This document shows, piece by piece, positions 1 to 10,279 of a DNA stretch of 64,000 bases; within the stretch, counting starts at the first letter, position 1, and each line of letters begins with the position of its first letter. Location of the stretch: positions 310,001 to 374,000 of the forward strand of contig VLTN01000002.1 in the NCBI GenBank assembly GCA_008330645.1, in the 5' to 3' direction. The DNA comes from Cafeteria roenbergensis (taxonomy: Eukaryota; Sar; Bigyra; Bicosoecida; Cafeteriaceae). The notes beneath the pieces are model-generated. The model saw nothing but the letters and a program-made list of their open reading frames with translations. It was not told the origin of the DNA and did not search any database. The position numbers were made by a program, and so were the translations under genes.

Positions 1-1
1 C

Positions 2-3000
2 GGAGCGCGGGCCGCCGACGCAGGCCGCTTCAAGGCCAGCGTGCACTCGGGCACTGGCCGCCGCGCGGCGGACAGCGGCGCGCCGCCACCGTTCGCCAGC
101 CGGTCTGGCACCGTGTCGCCAGCCGAGCCGACGCGGTCAGGCTCCCCCTTCCGGTCCGGGTCGCTCGACGTCGGCGATCAGGGCAGCGGAGCAGCCAGCG
201 GTGAGGCAAGGGCAGTGTCCCTGCGGGGAGCCGGGCACGGGACCACGGCGGCCCAGGACCACGGCGCGCGACTCAGCGCCCGCCTCGACCGAACCGAGCC
301 GAGCGACGAGGTGGAGGTTCGCCCGATTCCGCGAGCAGGACCAGCGCTTTCCTCGACAGAGCCTGCGGCGGCAGGAGGAGGAGGAGGAGGAGCAGCAGCA
401 GCAGCAGCACCTGCGGCGGCAGGCGCATCGCGAGCGCTTGCCCCCGCGGTGCCCCGCGTCGCGCTGCAGCCCCAGCCCCCGTCCCCTGACGCCATGGTTG
501 CCCGAGCAATGGCGTCCGTGCCGCCCGGCTCGCTTGCCCCCGTCAGCGCTCGTGGGGCGGCCGCGCTCGGCCCTCGGCCTCCCAGGGTGGCGCCGCCCAT
601 CCCGCGGCAGAGCCTCACCCAGCCCGAGGCGATGGAGCGCGAGGACCGCACGGCGAAGCACCGCCTGGTCGTGCCCTCGGACCTGCCTCCCTCGCGTGTG
701 CTGCCACCCGTTGGCGTCGGCCAGCCGTCGCGCGCCAGCAGGGCGCCGCCTTCCCGGCGAGCGGAGCGCCAGCCTCTCGCTCCCGTCTCCATGCTCGGAG
801 CCATGCCGGCCGCCGCCCCCCGTCGCAGGTCGCAGCTGGGGCCGAGCGGCGGGGGAGGCGGTGACCTCTGGCTGAACCCGCGTACAAGCCCCAGGAGCGG
901 CCCGAGCAGCGGCCCGAGCCCCCGATCCGGCTCCGCAAGGTTTGGCCCCGAGGCCGACGTCCACATGACCCACCGCGTCGCTCCGCTGCCGGCGTCAGCC
1001 GTCCACTACCCGGCCAAGGCCCTGCTGGCCCTGTGCCCCGACCACAGCGCGTTCGCGCAGGCGGTCGCAGATCTTCCCGGGCCGCCCGGCAAGCGCGACG
1101 CGGACGCTGGCGGGCTGGCCGCCGCCGCCGCCGCAACAGGGGCGCCGGCCGGTGCAGCGGGGGCTGATCCGGGCGAGCCCCTTCTCGCGGAAGGCCCCTG
1201 GCTGCCGGTGGCCGACCAGCTGCGGCTCTTGTCGTGCATCTTCGACGCCTTTGCGGTGGGAAAGCACGAGCACTCGGCTGGCCTCATCTTGCAGCGCTGC
1301 CAGCCGCCCGAGGCGGCGGCGGCGGCGGCGGCTGCAGCTGCAGCTGCAGCTGCGCGCGCTGCGTCTTCGGCTGCCGTCGCCACACCGACGCGGGCCAGTT
1401 CGTCACGCGGGGTCCGAGCAGGCGCCAGGGGAGCGCGGCACAAGTCGAAGGACCGCGTGGACGCGCGGAGCCGTCGGCGCTCCATGGTGGGCGAGGCCCT
1501 CTCCCCGGGAGAGCTGGACGAGCGTGTTGTCGTCAGGGTAATGCGGAGCGGGGACTTCCGCCGCCTCCTGCTCGCTGCCGGCATGGCAAAGGCCAGCCCA
1601 GGCACGACACCGCGCGGAAGACGATCCTCCGCGACTGAGCTTGGGCCCCGGGACGCGACGCGCAAGTCTCCCAGGGTACAGGGCGGGGACGGGGCATCGG
1701 AGGCCGAGCGTGAGCTGGCCAACTGGTGTGGGCTGCACTCCGACCTCGAGTGGTCGATGCTGACGGCCCAAGGGGCGCTCTCTGCGCGGGGCGCGAAGCA
1801 GGTCGACCTCTGGGTGTTTTGCCGCTGGCTTGAGGACAAGGCGGCCGCCGTGGCAGGCCTGGGTCCCCGGCCCGCCGAGCAGGCGGGCAGCGCGGAATTG
1901 GCGCCCGACGCCCAGCCCGGCGCAGGCGACGAGGAGTCGCCCTCGTCGAGGCCGACCAGCGCCGGTTTGCGCCGGCGGGTCGCCAGGCAGTCCGTGTCAG
2001 CCAGGCGGCCGTCTCGCACGCCTTTGCCTGGGCTCATCGCCGACCCAGACGGCGCGCCGCATTCCAGCTCGGGGCGCTTTCGCGGGGGAGCTGGCTCTGC
2101 CGTCGCAGGCCACAGCTTTGGGGCCCTGGCCTCTGGCAGCATGGGGGGCGGGCTTCGCCAGATTGCGGCTTCGGGTGCCATGGCAGGGCCAGCTTCGCCA
2201 GGGTTGGGCGACGCGACGGGCTTGGCGCCGGCTGAGCCGACCGACCAGGCTTCCACGTCGGGCGGCTCTGCGGGCGGCGGTGCGTGGGGCGGTGGCGGCG
2301 CCGTGCCAAGCGACTGGTGGGCGGAGGAGCAACCGTCCGACCAGCATCTGCCGCTGGCCTTGTCCGAGTTAGGGAGGTGGCGGCGAAGCGTTGCGCCCTT
2401 CGTCTCCCGGCTGCTGCACAAGCACCTGTTCACGCCGCGAGTCATGGGAGCACACGCCTTCATCGTGGAGATGGCGGCCAAGGCGGTGCCAAGCATCACC
2501 GACGCGCTGCTCGCCGAGACCGCCAAGGCCGAGCGTGCAAGACTGGCGCCTGGCTGGCAAAGCGATACCGGCTTTGGGGCCCACCCGTTTGCTGTGCTGG
2601 CGCAGCGGAGCGGAAGCCGCTTGGCGGCCGTCGGGGGCCCGCGGCTGGACGTAGCGGCCATCGTCGAGGCGATTGCGGAACATCGCCAGGCTGCCGAGGA
2701 GCAAGAGCGGCAGCGCCGACTGGAGGCCGAGGCGGCAATCGCGAGGGCAAGGGCGGGGCTGGCTGCCACTCGAGCTGCGGCCGTGGCGAGGATTGCTCCC
2801 GCGCTCAAGGGCGGCCTCGAGCTGGCGGACTGGGACGCAGAAACGGTCGCGTACTGGTGGCGCAGGGGCCGGCGCGGCATGGTTGCTCCCCGCACCGAGA
2901 GGGCTCGGGCCGCGATCGAGCAACGAGCTCGGGAGACGTCGGGACGTCCTCCGGCAGAGCCGGAGAGCAGCGAGGACAGCGAGGACAGCTCGCAGGGCGG

Positions 3001-6000
3001 CCGCCGCCCGGGGGAGCCCTCGGGGCATGCGGGTACGCTGTCGACGGAGGCAGCCCGGGCTGCTGCAGATGCTGCGGCGCTCGCTGCGTCGCGCGCTCTG
3101 CTCAGCGCGGGGGGGGCCGCTTCGCCTCGCTCGTCCCCGGAGCACCGGCAAGTGCGCATTGCATTCCCTCCAGAAGACTCCGATTCAGAGTCTGACATTG
3201 GATGGGAGGCTCCCGGCGAGGTCGACGCGGCAAGGCGAGCTGACCTTGCAGCCAGAGGGCTCCAGGACGGCACGGTGGTTCCGGTGTCGGCCGCGCAGGC
3301 GTGGGGGACTCCCGTCGGAGGGAGCGAGACAGCGAGCTGGCAGGCTGGCGGCGGGCAGCCGGCAGCAGACCCCGCCGCAGGGGTGGGAGGAGGCGGGGAC
3401 GAGGTTGCAGTGCCGGTGCCGCCTGCAAGCGGGTCCCCCGGCGCTGACGCCGGAAAGCCCGGGCGACCGGCTAGCAGCCTCCGCGGCACGTCCTCCAACC
3501 GAAGCCGCAGCCTCAGCGGGGCGAGCGTTGACTCGGGGGACGAGGGCGCGGCGGGAGCAGGAGCAGGAGTAGGCGCAGGAGCAGGAGGCGCAGCACCGAC
3601 CGGCCGTGTCGCTGGCGGTCCGACTCCGCGCCCAGCCAGACATGCCAAGCCTGGCTGCTGCTCTGGGCTGAGCCGCGGTGCGGCAGCGTGCTGGGGGCCC
3701 ATCGGAGCGTGCTTGTGGCTGCCGCTGGCCGCCATTTGGGGCGCTGGCGCGGCCATGGTCCGCGGGTCTCAGCGCTGCATGCGCGGGACTGTGGCAAGCG
3801 CCGGCAAGCTTGGCCAAAGCATTGGGTCGTCACTGTCGGAGCTGGCATCATGGCTGAGCTCCACTCTCAACCCAGCGGCAAAGGAGGCGGACCGGGAGGA
3901 GGCCTGGGCCACCGCGGAGGCAGCGGTTCTTGAAGCCGAGGAGCGGCGCATCCGGATGGAGGAGGCGATGCAGATTCAGACGGAGGCAGAGGCGGAGGCG
4001 CAGCGCAGGCGGGATCAGGCCGAGCTGGAGCGGGCCGAGCTGGAGGAGGCCGAGCGGGCGAACGTGTTGCAGAGCGTGGCCAGCTCGAGCGCGTCGTTGC
4101 TCAAGGACGAGGTGGCTGCGCTCTCTGACGAGCTGGGCGAGGCCGGAGGCGACGCCGAGGGCGGCCTGGCCAGGTTCAGCGCGCACAGTTTTGCGGAGGA
4201 TGACAACGGAGCCAGCGGGTCGTCCGGCCGCGAGGGGCCGGAGGGGCGCGGTCGGGGCACCGGGGCGGCTCGTGGCGGAGTTGCGCTGCCCGGCACCACG
4301 GCATCAGCGACGGGCGCCGCCGCAGCGGCTGCTGCGGCGCATGCCGCAGCGGATGCTGCCCGGCAGGAGGCCGCGCGACGAGAGGATCTTGCGGCGAAGG
4401 AGGCCGAGAGGGCGCGGGCGGCGGCCGCCAAGGAAGAGGCGGCCAGGGAGGCCGAGGAGGCGGCTCGCGCGTTGCGCGAGGCAGCCGAACGCGACGCCGC
4501 CGCTGCCAGAGCCGAGGAGGCCGCCACGCGGGTCGCCCAGGAGGAGCTCGAGGCTGCCCGCAAGGCAGCAGACGAGGCAATTGCGTCTGCTGTTGCGGCT
4601 GGAGTCACGTTCGACGGGGAGGACGACCCGGAGATGGCGGAGATGGTGGCGCAGAGCCGGAGGCGGTCGAGCGTCTTTGGGCGCATGGCCAGAGCGATGG
4701 GCATGGGGAGGGAGGACCTTTCCAAGGAGCAGGCGGAGGCAGAGGCCGCGCGAGCCAGGCAGGCGCTCGCCCGCGCTCAGGCCAGGCTCGAGGCGCTCGA
4801 GGAGGACAGGCGGCTGCAGCAGGCCAAGCGGCTGGCCGACGAGGAGGCCAGGCGAGCGGAGGTGGCGCGTCGCAAGGCAGAGCGGGAGCAGCGCGAGGAG
4901 GAGGAGCGGCGCAAGCACGAGGAGGAGGCCGAGGCTCGGCGGCTGCGCAGGGCGAAAGAGGAGGAGGACCTTCGCCGACGCAAGCTCGCCGAGGAGGCCG
5001 AGGCGGCTTCTGACCGCATCCGCGCCGAGTCGCTCTCCAGGGCGCAAAAGGCCGCCTTGGAGGCGGAGCGGCTGCGGCTTGTGGCCATCCGCTCGCGCCC
5101 CCGCACGCCCCCTCCGCCCAAGGGTCCCGAGCTTGCTGCTGTGTCGGACAGCGGCGGGGAGGACCCGGCGAACCCGCTGCCTGCTGCGTTCCTCCTCGCG
5201 CTGGAGGGCGCGCTGCCTCCGGAGCTGGTTCCGCCCCTCGCCGAAGAGGACATCCTGAGCCCGGAGGAGGCGCTGCGGCGGCTCAGGAACCAGCACGAGA
5301 CGTACCACAGCGCAGCCAAGCGGAGGCGAGAGCGACGGCTCGCTGCCGGGTACGCGCCCGACCCCGAGGGCACAGAAGAGGGCGCCGGCATCGCCGGCGC
5401 AGGTGCGCTCGCCGCATCTGCCGCGGGGGCGGGAGAGAGTGGCAGTGCCAAGCTCTCCGCACTCGCGGCGGCCACAGCAGCGGGTGCGCCGGCAGCACGG
5501 GCGGTGGCGCAACGCGCCCCCGCGAAGCAGCTCCCGAGGCTCAACACGGGCATGTCGGCCCTGCTCGGTAACGACGCAGGCCAAGGAGCCGACCTCACGG
5601 GCGTGACCGTGCGGTCCCGCGCACAGTGGCTAGGCGGCATGCGGTGGCGGCAGGCCGCGCTGCTGGTGGGAGCCACACTTCTCGGGAAGCCCGTCGTGGC
5701 CAGGCGGCTAGAGCTGCAAGACGACGGGCCACAGGGCGGCCCGCCAGTCCCGTCAATGACCCTAGAAGATGTGGAGAGCCACCCCCCGGCGGCATCGGGT
5801 CCTCCCACAGACACTCGACCCAGCCGCGGCCCGGGCCACCGGGGACGGCGGTCCTCGCTCGTGGTTGTGGCGGGCGGCGCCGGCGGGCAGCAGAGGCTGA
5901 CGCCGGGGTCAAAGGGCGGCCCCGGCAGCTCCAGGGCGGCAAGCAAGCGCAGGTTCCGTCTGCCCACCGCGGCCGATGCGGGCGCGCCACCTGATGCTGA

Positions 6001-7279
6001 GGCCAGGCCTGGCCACGCCCGCAAGGGCAGCAGCAAGGCAAGCCTGCCCTCGCGTGACGATTCCGAGGAGCTGGGCGCCAAGGTGCAGCTGCAGGTGTCC
6101 TCATGGTCGTTTGGCAATATCATGGGCGTGCTGGAGCCCGTGATCGAGTTCGGGACCGTGGGCGCTGTCGCCTTCCGCGGCTTCGCGCTGGGGCTTTGGG
6201 ACCTGCCCTCCTCCGAGACCATTTCGGTGGCCATCCAAGGCATCGTGTTCGAGAGCAGCCTCGGCGAGCTCCTGTCCGCTGCAGGCGTCTCCGGGGGCGC
6301 GTCCGGGAACACCACCAGCACCGCAGCCACTGCGGCGGCAACGGCGGTGGAGTTTGGGGACGGCGCTTCGCCGGTGACGCTGTTCAAGCAGCTCTTCTGG
6401 GCGTGCGCCGCCGTGGCGCTGGTGTTCCCGCTGCTCAGCCTGCGGGGCGTGCGGCGCGCGCGCGAGGGGAAGCTGGGCACAGTGACGGGCGTCGACGGCA
6501 GGCGCCGCCCTGCCCCTCTGCTGAGCTTCGAAGGCGTGTACATGCAGCTTCTGTCGCTGGCCGGCGGCATTGGGTTCTTCTTCATCATCAAGACGCTGCT
6601 CGGCATGCTGGCGTGCAACTACACCGCCGAGGGCACCCCGCTGTACCAGGACCCCACCATCCAGTGCTGGCGTGGCTTCCACCTCGCGTGGGTGGCCCTG
6701 GCCATCGTCAGCGGCCTGCTCTACTACCCGCTCGCTACGTTCATTTCGCCGTCCATGGCGTACGCCAGCCCCTCGCTGGACCTCAAGTACTCGCTCGGGT
6801 GGACGGTGGCGGCTTCGCAGGCCAAGCTGCTGCTCTCCGCGGCGATGGTCTTCTTCCCGCGTGAGGACGAGCTCGCAGTGCCGTGCGCCGTGGCCATTGG
6901 GATCAGCGTCGTTCTCTCTGTGTACCTGTTCACGCGGCGGCCCTGCCTTGTGGATCGCGTCAACTTGTGGCGCGGCAGCCTGCTCCTGCTCGCCGCGTGG
7001 CCGAACCTGCTGCTGCTCCTCCTGCTCGTGGGGCTGCCCGCCGATGCGGCGAAGATCATGCTACTCAGCGGCTGGGCGCTGGGGCTTGCGTTCACGGTGG
7101 CAGCGGACTGCTGCGGTGGCGAGCGCCTGGTGGGCATCTGGACGCGTTGGGTTTGCAACGGTTGTTCTGACCCTCAGGACCCGGCAGACACACTTGGCGT
7201 TGCCCAAACTGGCCCTGGAGGCGACGGCGGCGTTGCAGGTGATCGCGCTGGCGCGTGGCTGAGAGCCGAGCCGAAGTGA
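2..7279 (+). CDS. Giant coiled-coil protein with C-terminal polytopic membrane domain (5' partial)
   Basis: The reading frame is open from the window edge (base 2) to the stop at 7277-7279, with no in-frame ATG near the edge, so the true start probably lies outside; at least 2,420 residues are visible. The N-terminal half is low complexity and basic, with an alanine tract near 1311-1365. A hydrophobic stretch lies at about 3690-3765. Heptad-like Ala/Glu/Arg coiled coil covers about 3890-4130 and 4360-5090. From about 6100 to 7120 there are six or seven hydrophobic segments, for example around IGFFFIIKTLLGMLACNY, then a Cys-Trp-x-x-x-His motif (QCWRGFH) and LYYPLATF. This suggests a membrane-anchored scaffold, sensor or transporter-like protein with a long cytoplasmic N-terminus. 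I cannot name the family; such C-terminal domains occur in large protist membrane proteins. No intron is evident, but in-frame introns cannot be excluded in sequence this GC-rich. Confidence 0.6.
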   Translation, partial: GARAADAGRFKASVHSGTGRRAADSGAPPPFASRSGTVSPAEPTRSGSPFRSGSLDVGDQGSGAASGEARAVSLRGAGHGTTAAQDHGARLSARLDRTEPSDEVEVRPIPRAGPALSSTEPAAAGGGGGGAAAAAAPAAAGASRALAPAVPRVALQPQPPSPDAMVARAMASVPPGSLAPVSARGAAALGPRPPRVAPPIPRQSLTQPEAMEREDRTAKHRLVVPSDLPPSRVLPPVGVGQPSRASRAPPSRRAERQPLAPVSMLGAMPAAAPRRRSQLGPSGGGGGDLWLNPRTSPRSGPSSGPSPRSGSARFGPEADVHMTHRVAPLPASAVHYPAKALLALCPDHSAFAQAVADLPGPPGKRDADAGGLAAAAAATGAPAGAAGADPGEPLLAEGPWLPVADQLRLLSCIFDAFAVGKHEHSAGLILQRCQPPEAAAAAAAAAAAAAARAASSAAVATPTRASSSRGVRAGARGARHKSKDRVDARSRRRSMVGEALSPGELDERVVVRVMRSGDFRRLLLAAGMAKASPGTTPRGRRSSATELGPRDATRKSPRVQGGDGASEAERELANWCGLHSDLEWSMLTAQGALSARGAKQVDLWVFCRWLEDKAAAVAGLGPRPAEQAGSAELAPDAQPGAGDEESPSSRPTSAGLRRRVARQSVSARRPSRTPLPGLIADPDGAPHSSSGRFRGGAGSAVAGHSFGALASGSMGGGLRQIAASGAMAGPASPGLGDATGLAPAEPTDQASTSGGSAGGGAWGGGGAVPSDWWAEEQPSDQHLPLALSELGRWRRSVAPFVSRLLHKHLFTPRVMGAHAFIVEMAAKAVPSITDALLAETAKAERARLAPGWQSDTGFGAHPFAVLAQRSGSRLAAVGGPRLDVAAIVEAIAEHRQAAEEQERQRRLEAEAAIARARAGLAATRAAAVARIAPALKGGLELADWDAETVAYWWRRGRRGMVAPRTERARAAIEQRARETSGRPPAEPESSEDSEDSSQGGRRPGEPSGHAGTLSTEAARAAADAAALAASRALLSAGGAASPRSSPEHRQVRIAFPPEDSDSESDIGWEAPGEVDAARRADLAARGLQDGTVVPVSAAQAWGTPVGGSETASWQAGGGQPAADPAAGVGGGGDEVAVPVPPASGSPGADAGKPGRPASSLRGTSSNRSRSLSGASVDSGDEGAAGAGAGVGAGAGGAAPTGRVAGGPTPRPARHAKPGCCSGLSRGAAACWGPIGACLWLPLAAIWGAGAAMVRGSQRCMRGTVASAGKLGQSIGSSLSELASWLSSTLNPAAKEADREEAWATAEAAVLEAEERRIRMEEAMQIQTEAEAEAQRRRDQAELERAELEEAERANVLQSVASSSASLLKDEVAALSDELGEAGGDAEGGLARFSAHSFAEDDNGASGSSGREGPEGRGRGTGAARGGVALPGTTASATGAAAAAAAAHAAADAARQEAARREDLAAKEAERARAAAAKEEAAREAEEAARALREAAERDAAAARAEEAATRVAQEELEAARKAADEAIASAVAAGVTFDGEDDPEMAEMVAQSRRRSSVFGRMARAMGMGREDLSKEQAEAEAARARQALARAQARLEALEEDRRLQQAKRLADEEARRAEVARRKAEREQREEEERRKHEEEAEARRLRRAKEEEDLRRRKLAEEAEAASDRIRAESLSRAQKAALEAERLRLVAIRSRPRTPPPPKGPELAAVSDSGGEDPANPLPAAFLLALEGALPPELVPPLAEEDILSPEEALRRLRNQHETYHSAAKRRRERRLAAGYAPDPEGTEEGAGIAGAGALAASAAGAGESGSAKLSALAAATAAGAPAARAVAQRAPAKQLPRLNTGMSALLGNDAGQGADLTGVTVRSRAQWLGGMRWRQAALLVGATLLGKPVVARRLELQDDGPQGGPPVPSMTLEDVESHPPAASGPPTDTRPSRGPGHRGRRSSLVVVAGGAGGQQRLTPGSKGGPGSSRAASKRRFRLPTAADAGAPPDAEARPGHARKGSSKASLPSRDDSEELGAKVQLQVSSWSFGNIMGVLEPVIEFGTVGAVAFRGFALGLWDLPSSETISVAIQGIVFESSLGELLSAAGVSGGASGNTTSTAATAAATAVEFGDGASPVTLFKQLFWACAAVALVFPLLSLRGVRRAREGKLGTVTGVDGRRRPAPLLSFEGVYMQLLSLAGGIGFFFIIKTLLGMLACNYTAEGTPLYQDPTIQCWRGFHLAWVALAIVSGLLYYPLATFISPSMAYASPSLDLKYSLGWTVAASQAKLLLSAAMVFFPREDELAVPCAVAIGISVVLSVYLFTRRPCLVDRVNLWRGSLLLLAAWPNLLLLLLLVGLPADAAKIMLLSGWALGLAFTVAADCCGGERLVGIWTRWVCNGCSDPQDPADTLGVAQTGPGGDGGVAGDRAGAWLRAEPK
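1311..1365 (+). repeat. GCN trinucleotide tract coding poly-alanine
   Basis: A run of GCG/GCT/GCA codons inside the giant membrane protein gene encodes about 14 consecutive alanines followed by an Ala/Arg/Ser stretch. The codons are mixed rather than pure, which argues for selection on the protein or old slippage, not a fresh triplet expansion. Confidence 0.7.
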
Positions 7280-8108
7280 TGCACTGGCGGCGCATTTTGT
7301 GCCGCCGAGAATCAAAGCAGCCTTGGGTCGCCTGCGCGTCTTGTGTGCGTTGTTGACAGTAGTTGCAACGATTCGCTTGTCTTGTGGTCTCGCGGCTATG
7401 CGTCCCACCTTTGCTCAGCCGTATTTTCGGGCTCGTCGCGTTTCGGCGGCAAAGCGCATCGGGAATGTTTCATTCAGAGCATGCAATTTTGCCACTTTCG
7501 CGATGCACGCTTGGTGCAGCGGCTTTGGCGGCCCAAGCGCAGGCAGCTCCTTCCAGCAGGGTTCCGCAGGCTGGGCCCTCGAATCTCGCCGCCGTGCGCG
7601 CCGCACCTGCCCTGCGGCTTCAGCTGGCGCCCGCAGCCAAGCGGAAGCTCTGCCAGCGATCTCCCTGACAACGTGGAGCGCAGCAGCCCCCAAATCATCC
7701 ACTGATCCGGGTTCGCGCGGCAAGGCCGTCGAGTTGCAGCGGTGAGTGTCAGTGATTTGCGCAGAGCAGGCGAAGGGCATGGCTGCGGGCCGCGCGTGCC
7801 GGGAGCGCGGTCGGACCATCGCGCTCCCCTGCAATGCTCGATGAGTCTGGCGTTGCCGCGGCAGCCTTGCGCCCTCTGGCCGGGCTGGCCCGAGCACCTA
7901 GCCTGGCGCGCGGCACGCCGTGGCTGTGGTCACAGTCTGCCATGGGTGCTGCGCCGGCGGGCCTTGAAGGCTTGGCCAGGGTGTCATTCGGCGTAAATCA
8001 GAGTCCGCCGCCGGCTGTGATTGTCCTCGTCTGCGGCCCTGTGCGAAGCGCCTTGTGCCCCGCTTTCGGTTCCAATGGTCGCCTGGGCGCAGGATCGGAT
8101 CGCCTGCC
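7280..8108. other. Intergenic region, no gene seen
   Basis: This 829-bp gap lies between two plus-strand genes. It is visibly less GC-rich than the flanking coding sequence (many T-rich words around 7330-7520), as expected of 3' UTR plus promoter. Short open frames on both strands show no recognisable domain. A CCAAT word sits at about 8083, 26 bp before the O-mannosyltransferase ATG, but there is no evidence that it works. Confidence 0.5.
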
Positions 8109-10279
8109 ATGTCGGCCGTTCAGCACCGCGGGACGGCGCGCACGCGCAAGGGCGCCGGCGCTGAGGTCGTTGGCGACGACGCCGCGCCCTCTGCGGCAAG
8201 CCCGCGCCTGCCAGAGAGCGCAGACGATGCGCAGGAGGAGACCTCCGAGCTGTTCTGGGGCCTCCCAGAGTGGCCGACCATGCACGTCCTGCTGTTCGCG
8301 CTCGGCGTCCTCACTCGCTTTTACCGCCTCGATTCTCCTCGAGGCGTCGTCTTCGATGAGCACCACTTTGGCCGCTTCACCAACCAGTACAACAGGGGCA
8401 CCTACCTGTTTGATATCCATCCCCCGCTGGGCAAGCTGGTGTTCTACGTGGTGTCCCGCATCGCCGGCTACAACCCGGACGCGTGCGACTACGCCGAGAT
8501 CAGCAACGTGTACGGCGAGGACTGCAACTTCATGCCGCTCCGTGCCACTGCGGGTGAGAAACGCGCGCGCCAGGAGTGTGCGCGCGTGCCTCCGTCAGGG
8601 CCGCTCATTGCGGCTTCGCCCTTGTGCAGCTGGGCCCGCCGATCCATGGTCTAGTTCTCCCCCCCGGCCCCCGTCTCCCCCCCCTCGCAGCTCTGTTCGG
8701 GTGCCTCACCGTGCCCCTCCTGTACTCCATCTGCCGTCGCATGGGCTGCCGCGTGGTCGCGGCATCCTTTGGGGCGCTCCTCTTCCTCACCGACAACCTC
8801 AACCTGATCGAGAGCCGCCTCATCCTCGTCGACTCCCAGCTCATCTTCTTCGCCGCGCTCTCCCTCTGGGTGGCTCTCTGCTACTGGGAGCGCCGCCGCA
8901 AGCACGAGGACGCAGTGCTGCTCCTGGGTCGCTCTCTTGCCCGTGTCAAGGCCTCGGCCCGTGACGTCAGCAAGACGGGCAGCGGCTCTGTCGACAGCGA
9001 CGATGTCATCAACCGCGGCTACGGCAGCCTCGGTGTGTGGGTTCCGCCCCCGTTCACCATCATCGCCCGCCCGGGCCGGAGCACCAGCGACGGCGACGAC
9101 CTCGGAACCAGCGAGGTCCAGAACCCCGTTGCCGTCGAGGCCGCCGCATACGGCATCGGCCGCCCCAAGCACGAGCGCGCCACCCCCCCTGCTATCATGA
9201 CCATCGCTGAGCGCATGGTTTGGGCCGTCGTTCTAGGCACCGTCTGCGGCTGCGCCGTCTCCATCAAGTGGACCAACCTCGCGACCCCTGGCATGATTGC
9301 CATCGAGTCCTTCTTCGGCCTCTTCTTCTTCCGGCGCGAAGCAGCGCCGCTGCCCGACCTCCTCGTCATGGGCGCCAGCGCCCTGTTCGTCTACACCCTG
9401 TGGTTCTTCATCCATTTCGCTCTGCTCCCCTTCACCGGCGACGGCGACGCGTTCATGCGCGTGAGCTCTCGTTACGCGTCCTCATGGCGCCGAGGCCAGT
9501 CGCTCCCGTCGCGTGTGGTGTGCCTCTGAGTTGCTCGCCCCTCGCAGCCGCGCGCCCGTGCCTCCCGCTCCCTCCCGCTGCGAAACTTTGATTGGTTGCT
9601 TGTTTCTCTCGAGCTCGCCGCAACGCTCCTGCCGCAGGTGGAGTTCCAGAGGACCATCATCAACAACACGAACTACGACCCCAACGCCCCCAAGCCCTTC
9701 TTCCTGACCTCCTTCGTCCAGCTCAACCAGGAGATGCTCTCGGCCAACGCCCGCATCGACACCCCTCACCACTGGATGTCCAAGTGGTGGACCTGGCCCA
9801 TCAACGCCCGCGGCGTGCTCTACTACTCCAAGGACATCGGCAAGGACAACCAGCTCATCTACCTCGTCGGCAACCCAGCAGTCATCTGGCTCGTGCTCAT
9901 CGGGGTGCTTGGCGGCTTCGCGGTCTTGCTCACGTACTGCCGCTACCGCTCCGGCCCAGACACCTTCTTCCCCAACTGGATGCGCGCCTTCTCGTCGACG
10001 CTGACGTACACGTGCCTGGTGTGGCTCATCAACCTCATCCCCTACATCCTCGTGTCCCGTGCCGCGTTCGTCTACCACTACATGCCCGCGCTGCTCTACG
10101 CCGAGCTCGCCACGGCAATCCTCGTGGACAAGGTGTCCGGAAACCAGGTCGGCTTCGTCGTGCAAGTCCTCAGCGCCATCGTCGTCGGGGTCTGGCTTCT
10201 GTTCGCCCCTTGGGTGTACGGCATCCCGATGTCTCGAGACTACCACGCAGCCCTGCGCTGGACCGACGGCTGGAGCTGA
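8109..10279 (+). CDS. Protein O-mannosyltransferase (GT39/PMT), lacking MIR domains
   Basis: Exons 8109-8553, 8691-9460 and 9638-10279 join in frame to a 618-aa protein. The introns (137 and 177 bp) have GTGAG donors and CGCAG acceptors and their phases match. The ATG at 8109 is the first in frame. The enzyme transfers mannose from dolichyl-phosphate mannose to Ser/Thr of proteins entering the ER lumen. Family marks: the catalytic DE pair in VVFDEHHFGRFTNQY, FDIHPPLGKL, a second-loop LRATAALFG, several membrane helices, the HHWMSKWWTWP motif and QLIYLVGNP before the C-terminal helices. Eukaryotic PMTs usually have 700-900 aa with three MIR repeats in the large lumenal loop. Here the loop after FTGDGDAF runs almost directly into the C-terminal PMT domain, so MIR is absent, as in bacterial PMTs. 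It is immediately upstream of a gene for a secreted Ser/Thr-rich protein. Confidence 0.9.

Noticed and set aside
1006-3756. Long antisense frame (916 codons) over the first gene
   Set aside because: Very high GC makes reverse frames open by chance; composition is low complexity and no domain is present.
4777-6618. Antisense frame of 613 codons
   Set aside because: It mirrors the coiled-coil and membrane region; Ser/Arg-rich shadow with no motif.
7299-7745. Small plus-strand frame with a hydrophobic start in the gap before the O-mannosyltransferase gene
   Set aside because: No motif, no splice support, and lower-GC UTR-like composition; kept as intergenic.
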